A stretch of DNA of 64,000 nt, taken from the NCBI GenBank assembly GCA_016719105.1, contig JADKAQ010000004.1:434001-498000 (forward strand), written 5' to 3'. Below the pieces are notes generated by a model. The model saw only the letters and a program-made list of their open reading frames with translations, searched no databases and had not been told where the DNA came from. Source of the stretch: Gemmatimonadota bacterium (GTDB lineage Bacteria; Gemmatimonadota; Gemmatimonadetes; Gemmatimonadales; Gemmatimonadaceae). Within the stretch, counting starts at the first letter, position 1. Every line of letters begins with the position of its first letter. The position numbers were made by a program, and so were the translations under genes. This document shows, one piece after another, positions 16,431-25,034 of the stretch.

Positions 16431-17686
16431 CACGACGCCGGCGGGTTCATGATCTTCCCCACGAACAGGATCGTCCCGCTCAGCCGCTCGCGCAGTGCGA
16501 ACACGAACGGGCGGTCGACGCGTACCATCGTGCGCTGCGGGAGCGAGGTCACACCGATGCCGATCGTCGTCACCGCCGCCGCCTCGGTCCCCACCTCGTT
16601 CACGTCCACGAAGCTGTTCTGCTTCACGAACGAGATGTACAGCTCGCGTCCCATCGACGAGGAGAGGCGCGTGAAGTCGGCCTGCCCGGCGGCGAAGGGG
16701 AGCTTCATCCCCATCGATTGCAGCGGAGCGTTGAGCGTCCGCTCCCACGACATCTTGAATCGCGGGAGACTCAGCTCCACCTCCGAGGTCGCGAACGCGG
16801 CGATCGCCGTCGACCAGGTGGCGGCGTTGAGCGAGTTCACCAGCGCCTGCGCCGTCTCCCCCTCACGTGGCAGGATCACCGTCATCGAGAACGCATCACC
16901 GCCGTAGCCGAGATCGACCAACGTGCGGCCGTCCACGGCCGCCACGCGCATCGTGTCCGTCCGGCGCATCATCGGCACCTGCACCGTTGAGCCGGACTCC
17001 AGCCTGAACGGCATCTGGACCGTCTGCTTCGGGTCGAAGGCTTCGCGCCAGTCGCCCTTGAAGTAGATCGCATTCATGAGGAGCATCACGAGCTCGGGGC
17101 TCAGCGCGTCGAGCACCTTCTCGATCTTGCCGTTGGTCGCCGTCTTCGCCCACCCGTTGATCGTTGCCAACGCCGAGGGCGCGGCGAAGTCGAGTGGCGC
17201 CGTCGTGGCGTCGAAGAACGACTTCGACTCGCTGAGGAACGTCGGCTCGATCGCCGGACCAAACGAGTTGCGGTAGAAGATCGAGTTGGCGATGCGGAAG
17301 TCGACGCGCGCGTCGAGGCCGCGCAGCATGGCGATCAGGTCGCGGTATGCCGCCAGCACGTCGGGGCGCGCCATCGCGCCGACGCCGAGCGTCGTACGCA
17401 TCTCATCCTGCGTCGCCCCGGCTGTCCCGTTCATCGCCATCCCCAGCGCCATCGACGCCGACAGCGGCGACATGAAGATGTTTTCCGCCGGCGTGTCGGC
17501 GTTCACCCTGGCCAGCAACCGGAAGCCGAAGCTGTTGGCGGCCGTGATGATCCCCTGTTCGGCCGGCGAGAGCGCGCGCGGCAGCGCCTTGATCTCCTGC
17601 GGCGTCTTTCCCGGCGCCGACGGATCGCTGCACGCCGTGGCAAGGAGCAGAAGGGTTCCGACGACCGCCGCGTATCTCGTGCTCAT
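16430..17686 (-). CDS. Lipoprotein serpin (inhibitory-type serine protease inhibitor)
   Basis: A 418-residue serpin that should trap a serine or cysteine protease by loop insertion. A lipoprotein signal (LLLLATAC, Cys about residue 19) anchors it in the envelope. Family motifs run in order: NIFMSPLSASMALGMAMNGTAG, INGWAKTATNGKI, LLMNAIYFKGDWREAFDP, and the final RPFVFALRE...ILFVGKIMNP. The hinge of the reactive loop is GTEAAAVT (from residue 366), the small-residue pattern that marks inhibitory serpins. Counting from Gly as P15 puts P1-P1' near Thr-Ser in GVTSLP, so the target is unlikely to be trypsin-like. It has its own promoter region downstream of DUF2461. Confidence 0.93.
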   Translation of the reverse strand: MSTRYAAVVGTLLLLATACSDPSAPGKTPQEIKALPRALSPAEQGIITAANSFGFRLLARVNADTPAENIFMSPLSASMALGMAMNGTAGATQDEMRTTLGVGAMARPDVLAAYRDLIAMLRGLDARVDFRIANSIFYRNSFGPAIEPTFLSESKSFFDATTAPLDFAAPSALATINGWAKTATNGKIEKVLDALSPELVMLLMNAIYFKGDWREAFDPKQTVQMPFRLESGSTVQVPMMRRTDTMRVAAVDGRTLVDLGYGGDAFSMTVILPREGETAQALVNSLNAATWSTAIAAFATSEVELSLPRFKMSWERTLNAPLQSMGMKLPFAAGQADFTRLSSSMGRELYISFVKQNSFVDVNEVGTEAAAVTTIGIGVTSLPQRTMVRVDRPFVFALRERLSGTILFVGKIMNPPAS

Positions 17687-17729
17687 GGTGCGCTCTCTTG
17701 TGTCCGTGTGGTCCCGGTCGGGCTAGCCC

Positions 17730-18449
17730 CTAACGCTGCGCTGACGGCGGGTACCCCAGCGTGTCATTGATCCACCGCACCAGGGGCGCCATCGCCTTGA
17801 AGTCCTTTTCGACCTGCTGCGCAAGCTTGCCCGATACCACCATGGCATCGTCCAGCGGCGCCGAGACCGTGAACGAGGCGTGCCGCAACAGCTCGGCGTG
17901 TTCGTGCGCGGGATCGTAGCCGCGCGGCGTGCGCGTCAACTTCCCCTCCTCGCTCAGCGCGCCGAAGCGGCTCGCCAGTGCTCGTCCCTTCAGCAGCTTC
18001 TTCAACTCTCCGCCACGTTCGGCGATCCCGTCGCGAATCGCCGCGAGCGTCGGACGCGCCGGCATCCAGATGCCGCCAGCAACGATCGACTCCCCCGGCT
18101 CCAGGTGGAAGTAGTACCCGGCCCCGGCACCGTGCGTTTCGCCTCCTACTCCGTGAGACGCACGAACGTGCGAAAACCAGCAGGCCACGTGGGTTTTGTA
18201 TGGCGACTTGTCCTTGGAGAACCGCGTGTCGCGGTAAATGCGGAAGATCGCACGCTTGGGGCTGCCGGAGATTTCCGGGACCGTGCGCGCCAACCGCACG
18301 TCCATCTCCTCCACGAACAGCTTCATCGGTTCGAGCAGCAGCTCGTCAAACTGTTCCTTCCGCGCCTTGAACCACTCGCGCTCGTTGTGGCGCTTGAGCT
18401 GCTTGAGGAACTTCAACGCCTCGGGCGCAAAGCCGGGAAAGATCGTCAT
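17730..18449 (-). CDS. DUF2461 domain protein
   Basis: A 239-residue cytosolic protein of the DUF2461 family (TIGR02453-like), whose biochemical function is unknown. Recognisable sequence includes FPGFAPEALKFLKQLKRHNEREWFKARKEQF at the start, RIYRDTRFSKDKSPYKTHVACWF, and YYFHLEPGESIVAGGIWMP. The length is normal. Its TAG stop lies in a near-copy of the recurrent octamer (CGTTAGGG). It starts just 7 bases after the end of the upstream membrane protein gene on the same strand, so the two are probably co-transcribed. Confidence 0.88.
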   Translation of the reverse strand: MTIFPGFAPEALKFLKQLKRHNEREWFKARKEQFDELLLEPMKLFVEEMDVRLARTVPEISGSPKRAIFRIYRDTRFSKDKSPYKTHVACWFSHVRASHGVGGETHGAGAGYYFHLEPGESIVAGGIWMPARPTLAAIRDGIAERGGELKKLLKGRALASRFGALSEEGKLTRTPRGYDPAHEHAELLRHASFTVSAPLDDAMVVSGKLAQQVEKDFKAMAPLVRWINDTLGYPPSAQR

Positions 18450-18456
18450 GGCGCTC

Positions 18457-19983
18457 CTATCGTCCTTCGGTGGTCTCGGCCAGTGCCGCTCGGGCGCGGG
18501 CCACGGTGGTGGCGGCGGGGCGCAGGCGCCCTCCCGGCGCCCGCAGCCCGACCACCGCTTCGTAGTCGCCCGCCCCGTCGACGATGACGGCGCGGACCTT
18601 GGCTTGACTCGTCGCCCAGGCGACGATTCCCCAGATGGCCCGTTCCTGGTTCCCCTCGCCGAAGGTCCGCGGAAAGGCGCGCGCCGAGAAGATCCATTGC
18701 TCCTTGGTCGACCGGCGCATCCAGCGATCCGCCAGCCGCAAACGCGCCGACAGTGATGCCCCGCCGCCGAACGACGGCGCCAGCGAGAAGCCGAGCAGGT
18801 CGATGTCCCGGCGGCGATCGCCCCAGAAGTAGAGCGCCGAGTCACCGGCGGTGAACGACGACGCGCTGAGCGCGACGCGTGTGCGCGGGCGCAGGCGGTG
18901 CGCGAGCGCGGCCGACCGTTCGAGGTAGTCGTGCCACCACGCGGGCTTCACGCGCCCCAGCGCCATCGTACCGGCCTCGCCTGGGTCGAGCGCCGGGACG
19001 AGAATGTCGGGGCGAACGCGCCGCACAATCTGCTCGATCAACGCCAGGCGCTGGGCCATGTAGTCGCTCGGGCTGCGCTGGTAGCGTTCCGCGTCGCGCA
19101 CGCTGTAGCCGAGCGTGACCACGAGCAAGACGGAGTCGCGCCGGATGTCTTCCAGTGACGAGGCCAGCGAGTCGAGTACCAGCGCCCGAACCCCGTCGGT
19201 GGCCAGCGTGACACTGACCACCCCCGCGTCGAGCGTATCGGCCAGCGCGAGGTCGCGCGCCAGCGGCAACGGCGGGGGTGGGGCGTCGAGCGTTGGAAAG
19301 ATGTGCAGCCCGAGCGTGAAGTCGCCGCGTGGGCGTTCCTGCAGGCGCTCATCGCCGAAGCCGGAAAACGACTCGGCCGCGTAGACGGCGCGCGGGAACT
19401 CCGTGGCCGTCACCACCACGGATGCGGCTGCGCAGAGCGCCAGCACCGCGCGCACCGACTTGCTCACCTTCCAGCGCGCCGGGTAGGCGGGCGACAGGAG
19501 AGGGAGGACGACGAGCCACGGCGAGGCCAGCGCGGCGCGCCCGAAGACGAGGCCGAGCGCCCCGGTCTGCGCGACCGCCGCCCCGATGAGCGGGGACGGG
19601 AGCTCCGCCACCCACTCGGCGGCGAATCGCGCGAGGGCGGCGACAAACAACGTGCAGTTGAAGACGAAGATCGGAATTGCGAACAGCGGGGTCACGAGCC
19701 CGCGCAGCAGCGCGTAGCCGCTCTGGGCCACGAAGAACAGGAGCACGAGCGGCCAGAGCCCGGCCACGAAGTGCACCACGCGTCCCGTGAGCGTCGTGTT
19801 CGCCGCGAGCACGATGAGCGCCCCCGGGACGATGAACAGTCCGCAGATCGAGGTGAGGGCGAGGAAGAGGCGAGACTGCCGACGCGCCTTGGCGATCTGG
19901 CCTGCGAGCAGGACGTCCCAGAGCAGGACCGCCGCTGACAGCGCCGCATAGGCGGCCAGCGTCCACTCCGTACGCCACACCAT
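18457..19983 (-). CDS. Polytopic membrane protein with C-terminal TIM-barrel-like domain
   Basis: A 508-residue protein I cannot assign to a named family. The first 210 residues hold about six hydrophobic helices (for example AAYAALSAAVLLWDVLLAG, LFLALTSICGLFIVPGALIVLAA, SPWLVVLPLLSP). The remaining 290 residues are soluble and alternate strands and helices, with LGLHIFPTLD, GVVSVTLATDG, ILVPALDPGEAG, WHDYLERSAALAHRLRPRTRVALSAS and DIDLLGFSLAP. This pattern resembles a glycoside-hydrolase-type barrel, where the Asp/Glu in PALDPGEAG could be catalytic; that is inference. It is co-directional with DUF2461. Confidence 0.7.
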   Translation of the reverse strand: MVWRTEWTLAAYAALSAAVLLWDVLLAGQIAKARRQSRLFLALTSICGLFIVPGALIVLAANTTLTGRVVHFVAGLWPLVLLFFVAQSGYALLRGLVTPLFAIPIFVFNCTLFVAALARFAAEWVAELPSPLIGAAVAQTGALGLVFGRAALASPWLVVLPLLSPAYPARWKVSKSVRAVLALCAAASVVVTATEFPRAVYAAESFSGFGDERLQERPRGDFTLGLHIFPTLDAPPPPLPLARDLALADTLDAGVVSVTLATDGVRALVLDSLASSLEDIRRDSVLLVVTLGYSVRDAERYQRSPSDYMAQRLALIEQIVRRVRPDILVPALDPGEAGTMALGRVKPAWWHDYLERSAALAHRLRPRTRVALSASSFTAGDSALYFWGDRRRDIDLLGFSLAPSFGGGASLSARLRLADRWMRRSTKEQWIFSARAFPRTFGEGNQERAIWGIVAWATSQAKVRAVIVDGAGDYEAVVGLRAPGGRLRPAATTVARARAALAETTEGR

Positions 19984-20244
19984 GGGTCAGCCCTCCCGCA
20001 AGGCGGGCGTGCCGCGCCGCGGCGCATAACGAGTCGAGAGGGGCACGGCGGGGGAGGGAGCGAGAAGTGACGGGGGATCGCCGGTCGCGCGATCGCGCAG
20101 AAATCTCCCATCGGGCGGTCCACCCGCACAAGCAAGCGCGACCCACGGCGGAAGGGAAGCGAGGAGCGGCGCGCGGCGGAGCTCCCGCACCGGCACGGGC
20201 CGCGCCTATCCCCGCTCCGCATCCCCAGAATTAGCTTCTTCGCC

Positions 20245-20775
20245 ATGGACCGACGCCCCCTGCTCTACATCCCCAGCCTCATCTCGCTGACGCGACTCGT
20301 GATGGCGGCGGCGTTCGTCATGGTCCCATCCCCGGCCGTCCGCGTCTGGCTCGTCCTGGCCGCGACGCTCACCGACTTCCTCGATGGCTGGCTCGCACGC
20401 CGCGCCAACCTCACCACCCGCTGGGGGGCGCTGATCGACCCGATCGCCGACCGCATGTTCGTCTTCACCGCGGTCTGCGTCTTCCTGTTCGAGGGGATGA
20501 TCAACACGGCGCAGTACTTCACGCTCATCTCGCGCGACTTCATGACTGCGGTCGGCTTCCTCGTCGCCCGCTCCGTCTCGTGGCTGCGGCCCATCACCTT
20601 CCGCGCTCGCCTGTCGGGGAAGGTCGCGACCACGCTGCAGCTGGCGGCGCTCATTGCGCTCCTCATGCAACCCCATCGCGCCACCCTCTTCATCAACCTC
20701 GTCGGCGTTGCCTCGCTCTGGGCCATCGTCGACTACACGCTCATGCTCTGGCGGGAGCGCGCGCGCACCGCATGA
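20245..20775 (+). CDS. CDP-alcohol phosphatidyltransferase family protein
   Basis: A 176-residue integral membrane enzyme that joins a CDP-activated lipid to an alcohol (PgsA/Pcs/cardiolipin-synthase type). The family signature D-x2-DG-x2-AR-x8-G-x3-D-x3-D is complete in DFLDGWLARRANLTTRWGAL followed by IDPIADR. Around it are four to six hydrophobic helices. The small size and the start IPSLISLTRLVMA resemble phosphatidylglycerophosphate synthases, but the acceptor alcohol cannot be read from the sequence. Its TGA overlaps the ATG of the next gene, so the two are coupled. Confidence 0.87.
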   Translation: MDRRPLLYIPSLISLTRLVMAAAFVMVPSPAVRVWLVLAATLTDFLDGWLARRANLTTRWGALIDPIADRMFVFTAVCVFLFEGMINTAQYFTLISRDFMTAVGFLVARSVSWLRPITFRARLSGKVATTLQLAALIALLMQPHRATLFINLVGVASLWAIVDYTLMLWRERARTA

Positions 20776-21254
20776 ACCTGATGCACCGCGGGTGGCTCGC
20801 CACGCTCGCGATCGTGGCCGTCGCGGCGCCCCTGGCGGCGCAGCGCCCGACCGGCCGGCAATTCGAAGGGCGCGTCGACCTCGTCGCCGCGGACACCCCC
20901 TCGTTGCAGCTCGGCCTGGGGCTCAACATCCCCGCGGGGATCTACGTGCGCGTGGCCGCCATCGTCGCCGGAGGGGTCGCGCACCGCGATGACGTCACCC
21001 ACGGCGCCGCACGCGCTGACCTCGTCGCGCGCTTCCTGCTCGACCCGTATCGCGAGTTCCCCCTCGGCCTGTATGGCCTGGGGGGACTCAGTGCGATGCA
21101 TGACCCGTTCGAAGGGTGGCGCCCGCGCGTGATGGTCGGCGTCGGCGTCGAGTCGCGCGTGCGGAGCGGACGCGCCATCGCGGCCGAGCTCTCGCTCGGT
21201 GGCGGCGTGCGGATGGGCGTGGCCGTTCGACGCGCGCGGCGCAGCGGGCGTTAG
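20772..21254 (+). CDS. Exported outer-membrane-like small beta-barrel protein of unknown function
   Basis: A 160-residue protein with a signal peptide (MHRGWLATLAIVAVAAPLAAQ). The body alternates hydrophobic and polar residues (LQLGLGLNIPAGIYVRVAAIVAGGVAH, LGLYGLGGLSAMHDPF, RVMVGVGVESRV, AAELSLGGGVRMGVAVRR), as expected for an eight-stranded outer-membrane barrel. I know no specific family. It is coupled by ATGA to the phospholipid synthase gene. Its stop codon lies within a copy of the octamer CGTTAGGC. Confidence 0.65.
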   Translation: MNLMHRGWLATLAIVAVAAPLAAQRPTGRQFEGRVDLVAADTPSLQLGLGLNIPAGIYVRVAAIVAGGVAHRDDVTHGAARADLVARFLLDPYREFPLGLYGLGGLSAMHDPFEGWRPRVMVGVGVESRVRSGRAIAAELSLGGGVRMGVAVRRARRSGR

Positions 21255-21288
21255 GCACGCCCGCGCCGATGGGCGTTAGGCACCCCCG
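21247..21288 (+). repeat. Direct repeat carrying two octamer copies
   Basis: The 17-mer GGGCGTTAGGCACxCCC occurs twice, 25 bases apart, starting at the stop codon of the preceding gene. Each copy holds the window-wide octamer CGTTAGGC. This is the only place where two octamers sit so close together, and the second copy is outside any gene. Confidence 0.7.
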
Positions 21289-21310
21289 ACCGGCTACCGC
21301 ACGAAAAGCA

Positions 21311-21334
21311 AAACCCCCTCAAGGTCGAGGGGGT
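21311..21334 (-). terminator. Rho-independent terminator of the 91-residue protein gene
   Basis: On the minus strand an 8-bp stem (ACCCCCTC / GAGGGGGT, 6-base loop) is followed by TTTTGCTTTTC, a classic intrinsic terminator. It starts 9 bases after the stop codon of the gene at 21343-21618. Confidence 0.8.
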
Positions 21335-21342
21335 CGATCGTG

Positions 21343-21618
21343 CTACGCCGCGGTGATCGCTTCGTTGCTCCGGCTCTGCTTCGGCGGTTGCACAAAGCGC
21401 TCACCAAGCAGGCGAATCTGCTGCAACTGCTCAGGCGACAGCTCGTGAAAACGCTCGGCGAGGTACTTCATCGTTTCCGCGAACCACTCGCCCTGATGAT
21501 CGGGCTCGGAACCGATGACTCCGCATTGCATGATGTGCTGGAACAGCTCGTCACGGGCTTCATCGAACGGTGTCGGCAAGGCCGACGGCGTGTGACGACG
21601 GACGGGTTTCTTCGCCAT
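21343..21618 (-). CDS. Small helical protein of unknown function
   Basis: A 91-residue soluble protein with no recognised domain. After a basic start (MAKKPVRRH) it is mostly amphipathic helix: FDEARDELFQHIMQCG, WFAETMKYLAERFHELSPEQLQQIRLLGERF. The start was chosen at MAKKPV because the upstream frame is antisense-like and a proper terminator follows the gene. A monocistronic unit with its own terminator argues that it is real and expressed. Confidence 0.7.
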   Translation of the reverse strand: MAKKPVRRHTPSALPTPFDEARDELFQHIMQCGVIGSEPDHQGEWFAETMKYLAERFHELSPEQLQQIRLLGERFVQPPKQSRSNEAITAA

Positions 21619-21661
21619 GTCCTCGGGTTGAAAGGTGTGTACAGGATGGAAAGCTAATCGA

Positions 21662-22561
21662 TCAGCTGCGTCCGCCAAAGTTACGCGCAGCATCTGGTGA
21701 ACGTTCTCGCGCGGCCGAACCCCCGTGCACGAACCGCCACACCAGCTCGGCCAGGACTTCGGGAGCCTCCTCCGGGACCAGGTGGCCGACCTCATCTACA
21801 GTCTCGTATCGGCCGCTCGGGAGCTGATCGGCAAGGTTTTCCGCTATCGCCTTGGTGCACCAGCGGTCCCGCGTCCCCCTCACCACCAGCGTCTCCTGCC
21901 GAATCCCGGGCGGCGACAGCTCCTCCAGCTCCTCCTCCTCCAGCGCCCCGGCCAGTGCGAGCAGGTGATTGGCGCCGTCGCGCCCGAGGTACGGGGCGAG
22001 GTAGCGTCCGATCAGGACCGCCGGCATGTGCCGCGGCGCATCCACCGATTCCTCGAGGAATGGAGTCAGCAGCGACGAGGCGCCAAAGAGCCCGCGCGAC
22101 AGCCGCAGGGCGTGCTTGGCGGTGTCACGCTGCAGCTCGCGAATCGCCGGCCCCTGAATGTCGCCGAGCGGCGGCGCCCCGATCAGCACCAGCTTGGCCA
22201 CGCGGTCACGACGAACCGTCGCCAGCGTCATCGCCACGATCGCGCCGACGTCGACCCCCACCACGGTGACCGTGGGGAGCTGCAGCGCCGTCAGGGCGCG
22301 GTCCAGGTAGTCGGCCTGCGCCCGCACCCCGAAGTCGGCGTCGAACGGGCGATCGGACTCCCCATAGCCAAAGAGGTCGACCGCGTACGCCGTCATCTGT
22401 CGAACCGCCAGCATCGGCGCGACGTGCCGCCAGAGGAAGGCGGACGTCCCGAATCCGTGCAGGAGGACCACCGGGGTCCCCCCGAAGCCGAACCGCTCCA
22501 CGTGCATCGCCCCGGGGCCAACCGGGACGCGAAAGATGTCGGGATCGGAGGGGACGCTCAC
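21662..22561 (-). CDS. Alpha/beta hydrolase with Asp nucleophile
   Basis: A 299-residue hydrolase of the fold shared by haloalkane dehalogenases, epoxide hydrolases and fluoroacetate dehalogenases. The oxyanion motif HGFGTSAFLWRHV precedes the nucleophile elbow VVGVDVGA, where Asp104 replaces the usual Ser. The acid may be the Asp of RGTRDRW, and the base is His in VDEVGHLVPEEAP. Asp at the elbow points to C-halide or epoxide cleavage through an alkyl-enzyme ester, but some C-C hydrolase relatives are hard to exclude. The start MSVPSDPDIFRVPV looks complete. It stands alone on the minus strand, upstream of a divergent operon. Confidence 0.85.
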   Translation of the reverse strand: MSVPSDPDIFRVPVGPGAMHVERFGFGGTPVVLLHGFGTSAFLWRHVAPMLAVRQMTAYAVDLFGYGESDRPFDADFGVRAQADYLDRALTALQLPTVTVVGVDVGAIVAMTLATVRRDRVAKLVLIGAPPLGDIQGPAIRELQRDTAKHALRLSRGLFGASSLLTPFLEESVDAPRHMPAVLIGRYLAPYLGRDGANHLLALAGALEEEELEELSPPGIRQETLVVRGTRDRWCTKAIAENLADQLPSGRYETVDEVGHLVPEEAPEVLAELVWRFVHGGSAARERSPDAARNFGGRS

Positions 22562-22803
22562 GCCGGGGAAAGTGAGGGCAGCGGACAGGACGGTCGCCCG
22601 CCATCAGCTCGAGCAGGCGAGGGGGAATCTAAGCACCGCGGTCCACCCCGGCGGTGTGCAACGGCGCGCCGCGGCGAATCGCCCGGTAATCGCAGGCGCG
22701 CCCTACTCCCTCGAACTCGCTCCTGCTCCTAGAATTCCCTCGTTGCGCGCGCGCCGGTCACCAGCATACGCGCACGGAGTCCCATCGACCGAGGCAGGAA
22801 CCC

Positions 22804-23103
22804 ATGTCCGAGCAGACGTACGACGAGGGGCGGTCGAGGAACCTGCAGGAATTGCTGCGCGCGCTGGCCGAGCGGATTCATTTTCTCGACCAGCGCGGAG
22901 CACTGCTCGACAATGCGGCAGAGTTGCAGAAGCTCCTCGGGGACATCCGCAGCGAGCTGTTCCACTACGAAGTGCGCTGCACGTACGACACCCCCGAGAT
23001 CGCCGAACACAAACGCATCGTCGCCGATGCGAAGGAGCCGACAGAGGAGCAATGGCCAAGCAACCAGTGGATGCCGGACGAGGACGCGGACCCAACGTGG
23101 TGA
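22804..23103 (+). CDS. Small acidic helical protein of unknown function
   Basis: A 99-residue soluble protein without a recognised family. Two amphipathic helices (NLQELLRALAERIHFLDQRGALLDNAAELQKLLGDIRSELFHYEVRCTYD) are followed by an acidic tail ending WPSNQWMPDEDADPTW. An AGGCAGGA ribosome site precedes the ATG. It overlaps the start of the DsbA-like gene, so they are co-translated; a shared redox role is only a guess. One Cys (about residue 60) is present. Confidence 0.7.
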   Translation: MSEQTYDEGRSRNLQELLRALAERIHFLDQRGALLDNAAELQKLLGDIRSELFHYEVRCTYDTPEIAEHKRIVADAKEPTEEQWPSNQWMPDEDADPTW

Positions 23104-23828
23104 AGAAGAGCGCCAAGGGTCGCCAGGGGAACTTCTACGCCATCCTGGGGCTCGTCGCCGCCCTCGTCGGCGTGTTCATCATCTATCGCGTCACGCAGCC
23201 GTCCGCGACCCCCGATAGCACGCGCGTCGATCCGTCGATCCCGCTCCCCACGGCGTCGGGATACCTGCTCGGACGCGAGGATGCACCGGTGCAGGTCCTC
23301 GAATTCGCCGACTTCGAATGCCCCGCGTGTGGGCAGTTCTACGTCCTCACCGAGCCCGATGTCCGGCAGCGCCTCATCGAGACGGGAGAGATCAGCTACC
23401 GCTTCTTCGACTATCCGCTTCCCGGGCACAAGAACACTTGGCCGGCCTCGCACGCCGCCGCCTGCGCCAACGAGCAGGGGAAGTTCTGGCAGATGCACGA
23501 CCTGATCTTCCAGGGACAGGACCAGTGGAACGGCGAAGCGACGTCGCGCCCGAAGGGGGTCTTCAAGGGCTACGCCGAGACGATCGGTCTCGACGTCGGC
23601 AAGTGGGAGCAGTGCTTCGACGACCAGAAGTTCCTGCGCAACATCCAGTCGCACCGCGCCGAGGCCGAGCGTCGCATGGTCGGCTCCACGCCGACCTTCA
23701 TCATCGGGTCGCGCATGGTCCCCGGCAGCATCTCGTTTGACAAGTTCAAGGCGTACGTCGACAGCGCCAAGGCCGAACTGCCGCCGGCCGCCGCCGCACC
23801 GGCCGCCGATACCGCCGCGAAGCCGTAG
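23052..23828 (+). CDS. DsbA-like thioredoxin-fold oxidoreductase, membrane-anchored
   Basis: A 258-residue protein with one N-terminal transmembrane helix (FYAILGLVAALVGVFIIYRV) and a periplasmic DsbA/BdbD-type domain. The active site is CPAC in LEFADFECPACGQFY. The cis-Pro loop is GSTPTFIIGSRMVPGSISFDKF, and a second Cys pair candidate lies in HAAACANEQGKFW and WEQCFDDQKF. It should oxidise or isomerise disulfides in exported proteins. The ATG has GAGGAG close by; a GTG at 23100 that overlaps the previous stop as GTGA would fit this genome's coupling style equally well and remove 16 residues. A terminator follows. Confidence 0.88.
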   Translation: MAKQPVDAGRGRGPNVVKKSAKGRQGNFYAILGLVAALVGVFIIYRVTQPSATPDSTRVDPSIPLPTASGYLLGREDAPVQVLEFADFECPACGQFYVLTEPDVRQRLIETGEISYRFFDYPLPGHKNTWPASHAAACANEQGKFWQMHDLIFQGQDQWNGEATSRPKGVFKGYAETIGLDVGKWEQCFDDQKFLRNIQSHRAEAERRMVGSTPTFIIGSRMVPGSISFDKFKAYVDSAKAELPPAAAAPAADTAAKP

Positions 23829-23858
23829 CGCCTCGACCTGCGCTCCGAGTGTGTCCTG

Positions 23859-23891
23859 CGCGCCGCTCCCTTCACAGGGGGCGGCGCGTTT
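23859..23891 (+). terminator. Terminator of the DsbA-like operon
   Basis: An 8-bp stem (CGCGCCGC / GCGGCGCG) extended by three inner G-C pairs is followed by TTTGTG, 30 bases after the stop codon. Confidence 0.65.
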
Positions 23892-23942
23892 GTGCGACGG
23901 GGCCTGTCGTTGGAGCATCGGGCACGCGTCCCCCGGCCGGAC

Positions 23943-24836
23943 CTACCCGCGATCGTTCGCGAAGCGACGCTTGGGGTCGATCTTTTCCACCAGCGGCGTC
24001 GCGTCGGCGCGGCGGTACACCGTCTCGCGGAGCCAGCGCAACTCCTCCTCCTTCTCGCCATCCGCGACGTCGCGCCACCACACCGATTTCTGCGCGTTCC
24101 AGCGATAGCTGCGCCCCTTGAGGAGGTCCTTCGACTCGAAGGGGGCCGCGGTCGCCGCTACACGCCACATCGTGCGGCGCGCGCTCGCCAGGAGGAGGCG
24201 CATCGGGAGGTCGCCGTCGGCAAGCGGGGTCGCCAGCAGGTGGATCCCCGCGTAACAATCCTCGTCGGCGCGGTGTGCCTCGTAAAACGTGCGCGCATGC
24301 TTGTAGAGCAGGAACTCGAGCTTGGCCGAGTCGTAGCCGTGGCTGGCCCACGGGACATCGACCTGCGAGCAGGCCCAGTGCTTCTCCGCAAACGCGGGGA
24401 GCCGACGATCGAGGAAGCCACGGTCGAAGGCGGCATTGTGGGCGATCACCAGCACCGCACTGCCTAACGCGGCGCCGATGGCCGCCTCGTCCAGGCGTTG
24501 TCCGGCCACCATCGCATCGGTGATCCCCGTCTTCTCCACCACGAATGGCGGAATCGGGCGCCCCGGATCCTCGTAGCAGGTGATGGCCGGATGGATGCCG
24601 TAGACACGACCGCTCGCAGGGGCATAGTCGAAGGGGACGCCGCAGAACTGGATGATCGCGTCGGACGACGCCTCGAGTCCCGTCGTCTCCACGTCCACGA
24701 AGAAGGCGCGCTTGAGCGTCTCGCCGTCGGGCCCCGCGTACCGATCCACGCGCGGCAGGCGCCGCAGGACGAGGAAGTCGGGATCCCCCGCCAGCACGGC
24801 GGCGGCCGACTCGGAGCGGACGCGGTCAGTGGGCAT
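23943..24836 (-). CDS. DEDDh-type 3'-5' exonuclease domain protein
   Basis: A 297-residue protein with a DnaQ/RNase-T-like exonuclease domain. Exo I is FFVDVETTG (Asp48 and Glu50), Exo II is IAHNAAFDRGF, and Exo III is HRADEDCYAGIHLL with the His characteristic of the DEDDh class. The C-terminal 90 residues (GRSYRWNAQKSVWWRDVADGEKEEELRWL) resemble a domain often attached to such proteins and are rich in Trp. It would remove nucleotides from DNA or RNA 3' ends, in repair or RNA turnover rather than as the replicative proofreader. The start at MPTDRV is one of two nearby ATGs. Confidence 0.87.
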   Translation of the reverse strand: MPTDRVRSESAAAVLAGDPDFLVLRRLPRVDRYAGPDGETLKRAFFVDVETTGLEASSDAIIQFCGVPFDYAPASGRVYGIHPAITCYEDPGRPIPPFVVEKTGITDAMVAGQRLDEAAIGAALGSAVLVIAHNAAFDRGFLDRRLPAFAEKHWACSQVDVPWASHGYDSAKLEFLLYKHARTFYEAHRADEDCYAGIHLLATPLADGDLPMRLLLASARRTMWRVAATAAPFESKDLLKGRSYRWNAQKSVWWRDVADGEKEEELRWLRETVYRRADATPLVEKIDPKRRFANDRG

Positions 24837-25034
24837 CGGCGGGACACGGAGCGAGGGCAACGAACATCCGGGCCAATCTACCCCCCGGGCCGACAGCGGC
24901 GAGCTACCCCCGCGCTCAGGAGGCCCCGTCAGGGATCACCCGAGCCCAGCAGGGGAGAAACCCGTGTTGCACCCTCTGGCGCAAAGACGGACCCTAGTAA
25001 CAGCATTTCCACATACCTGCGAACGGAGGTCGCC

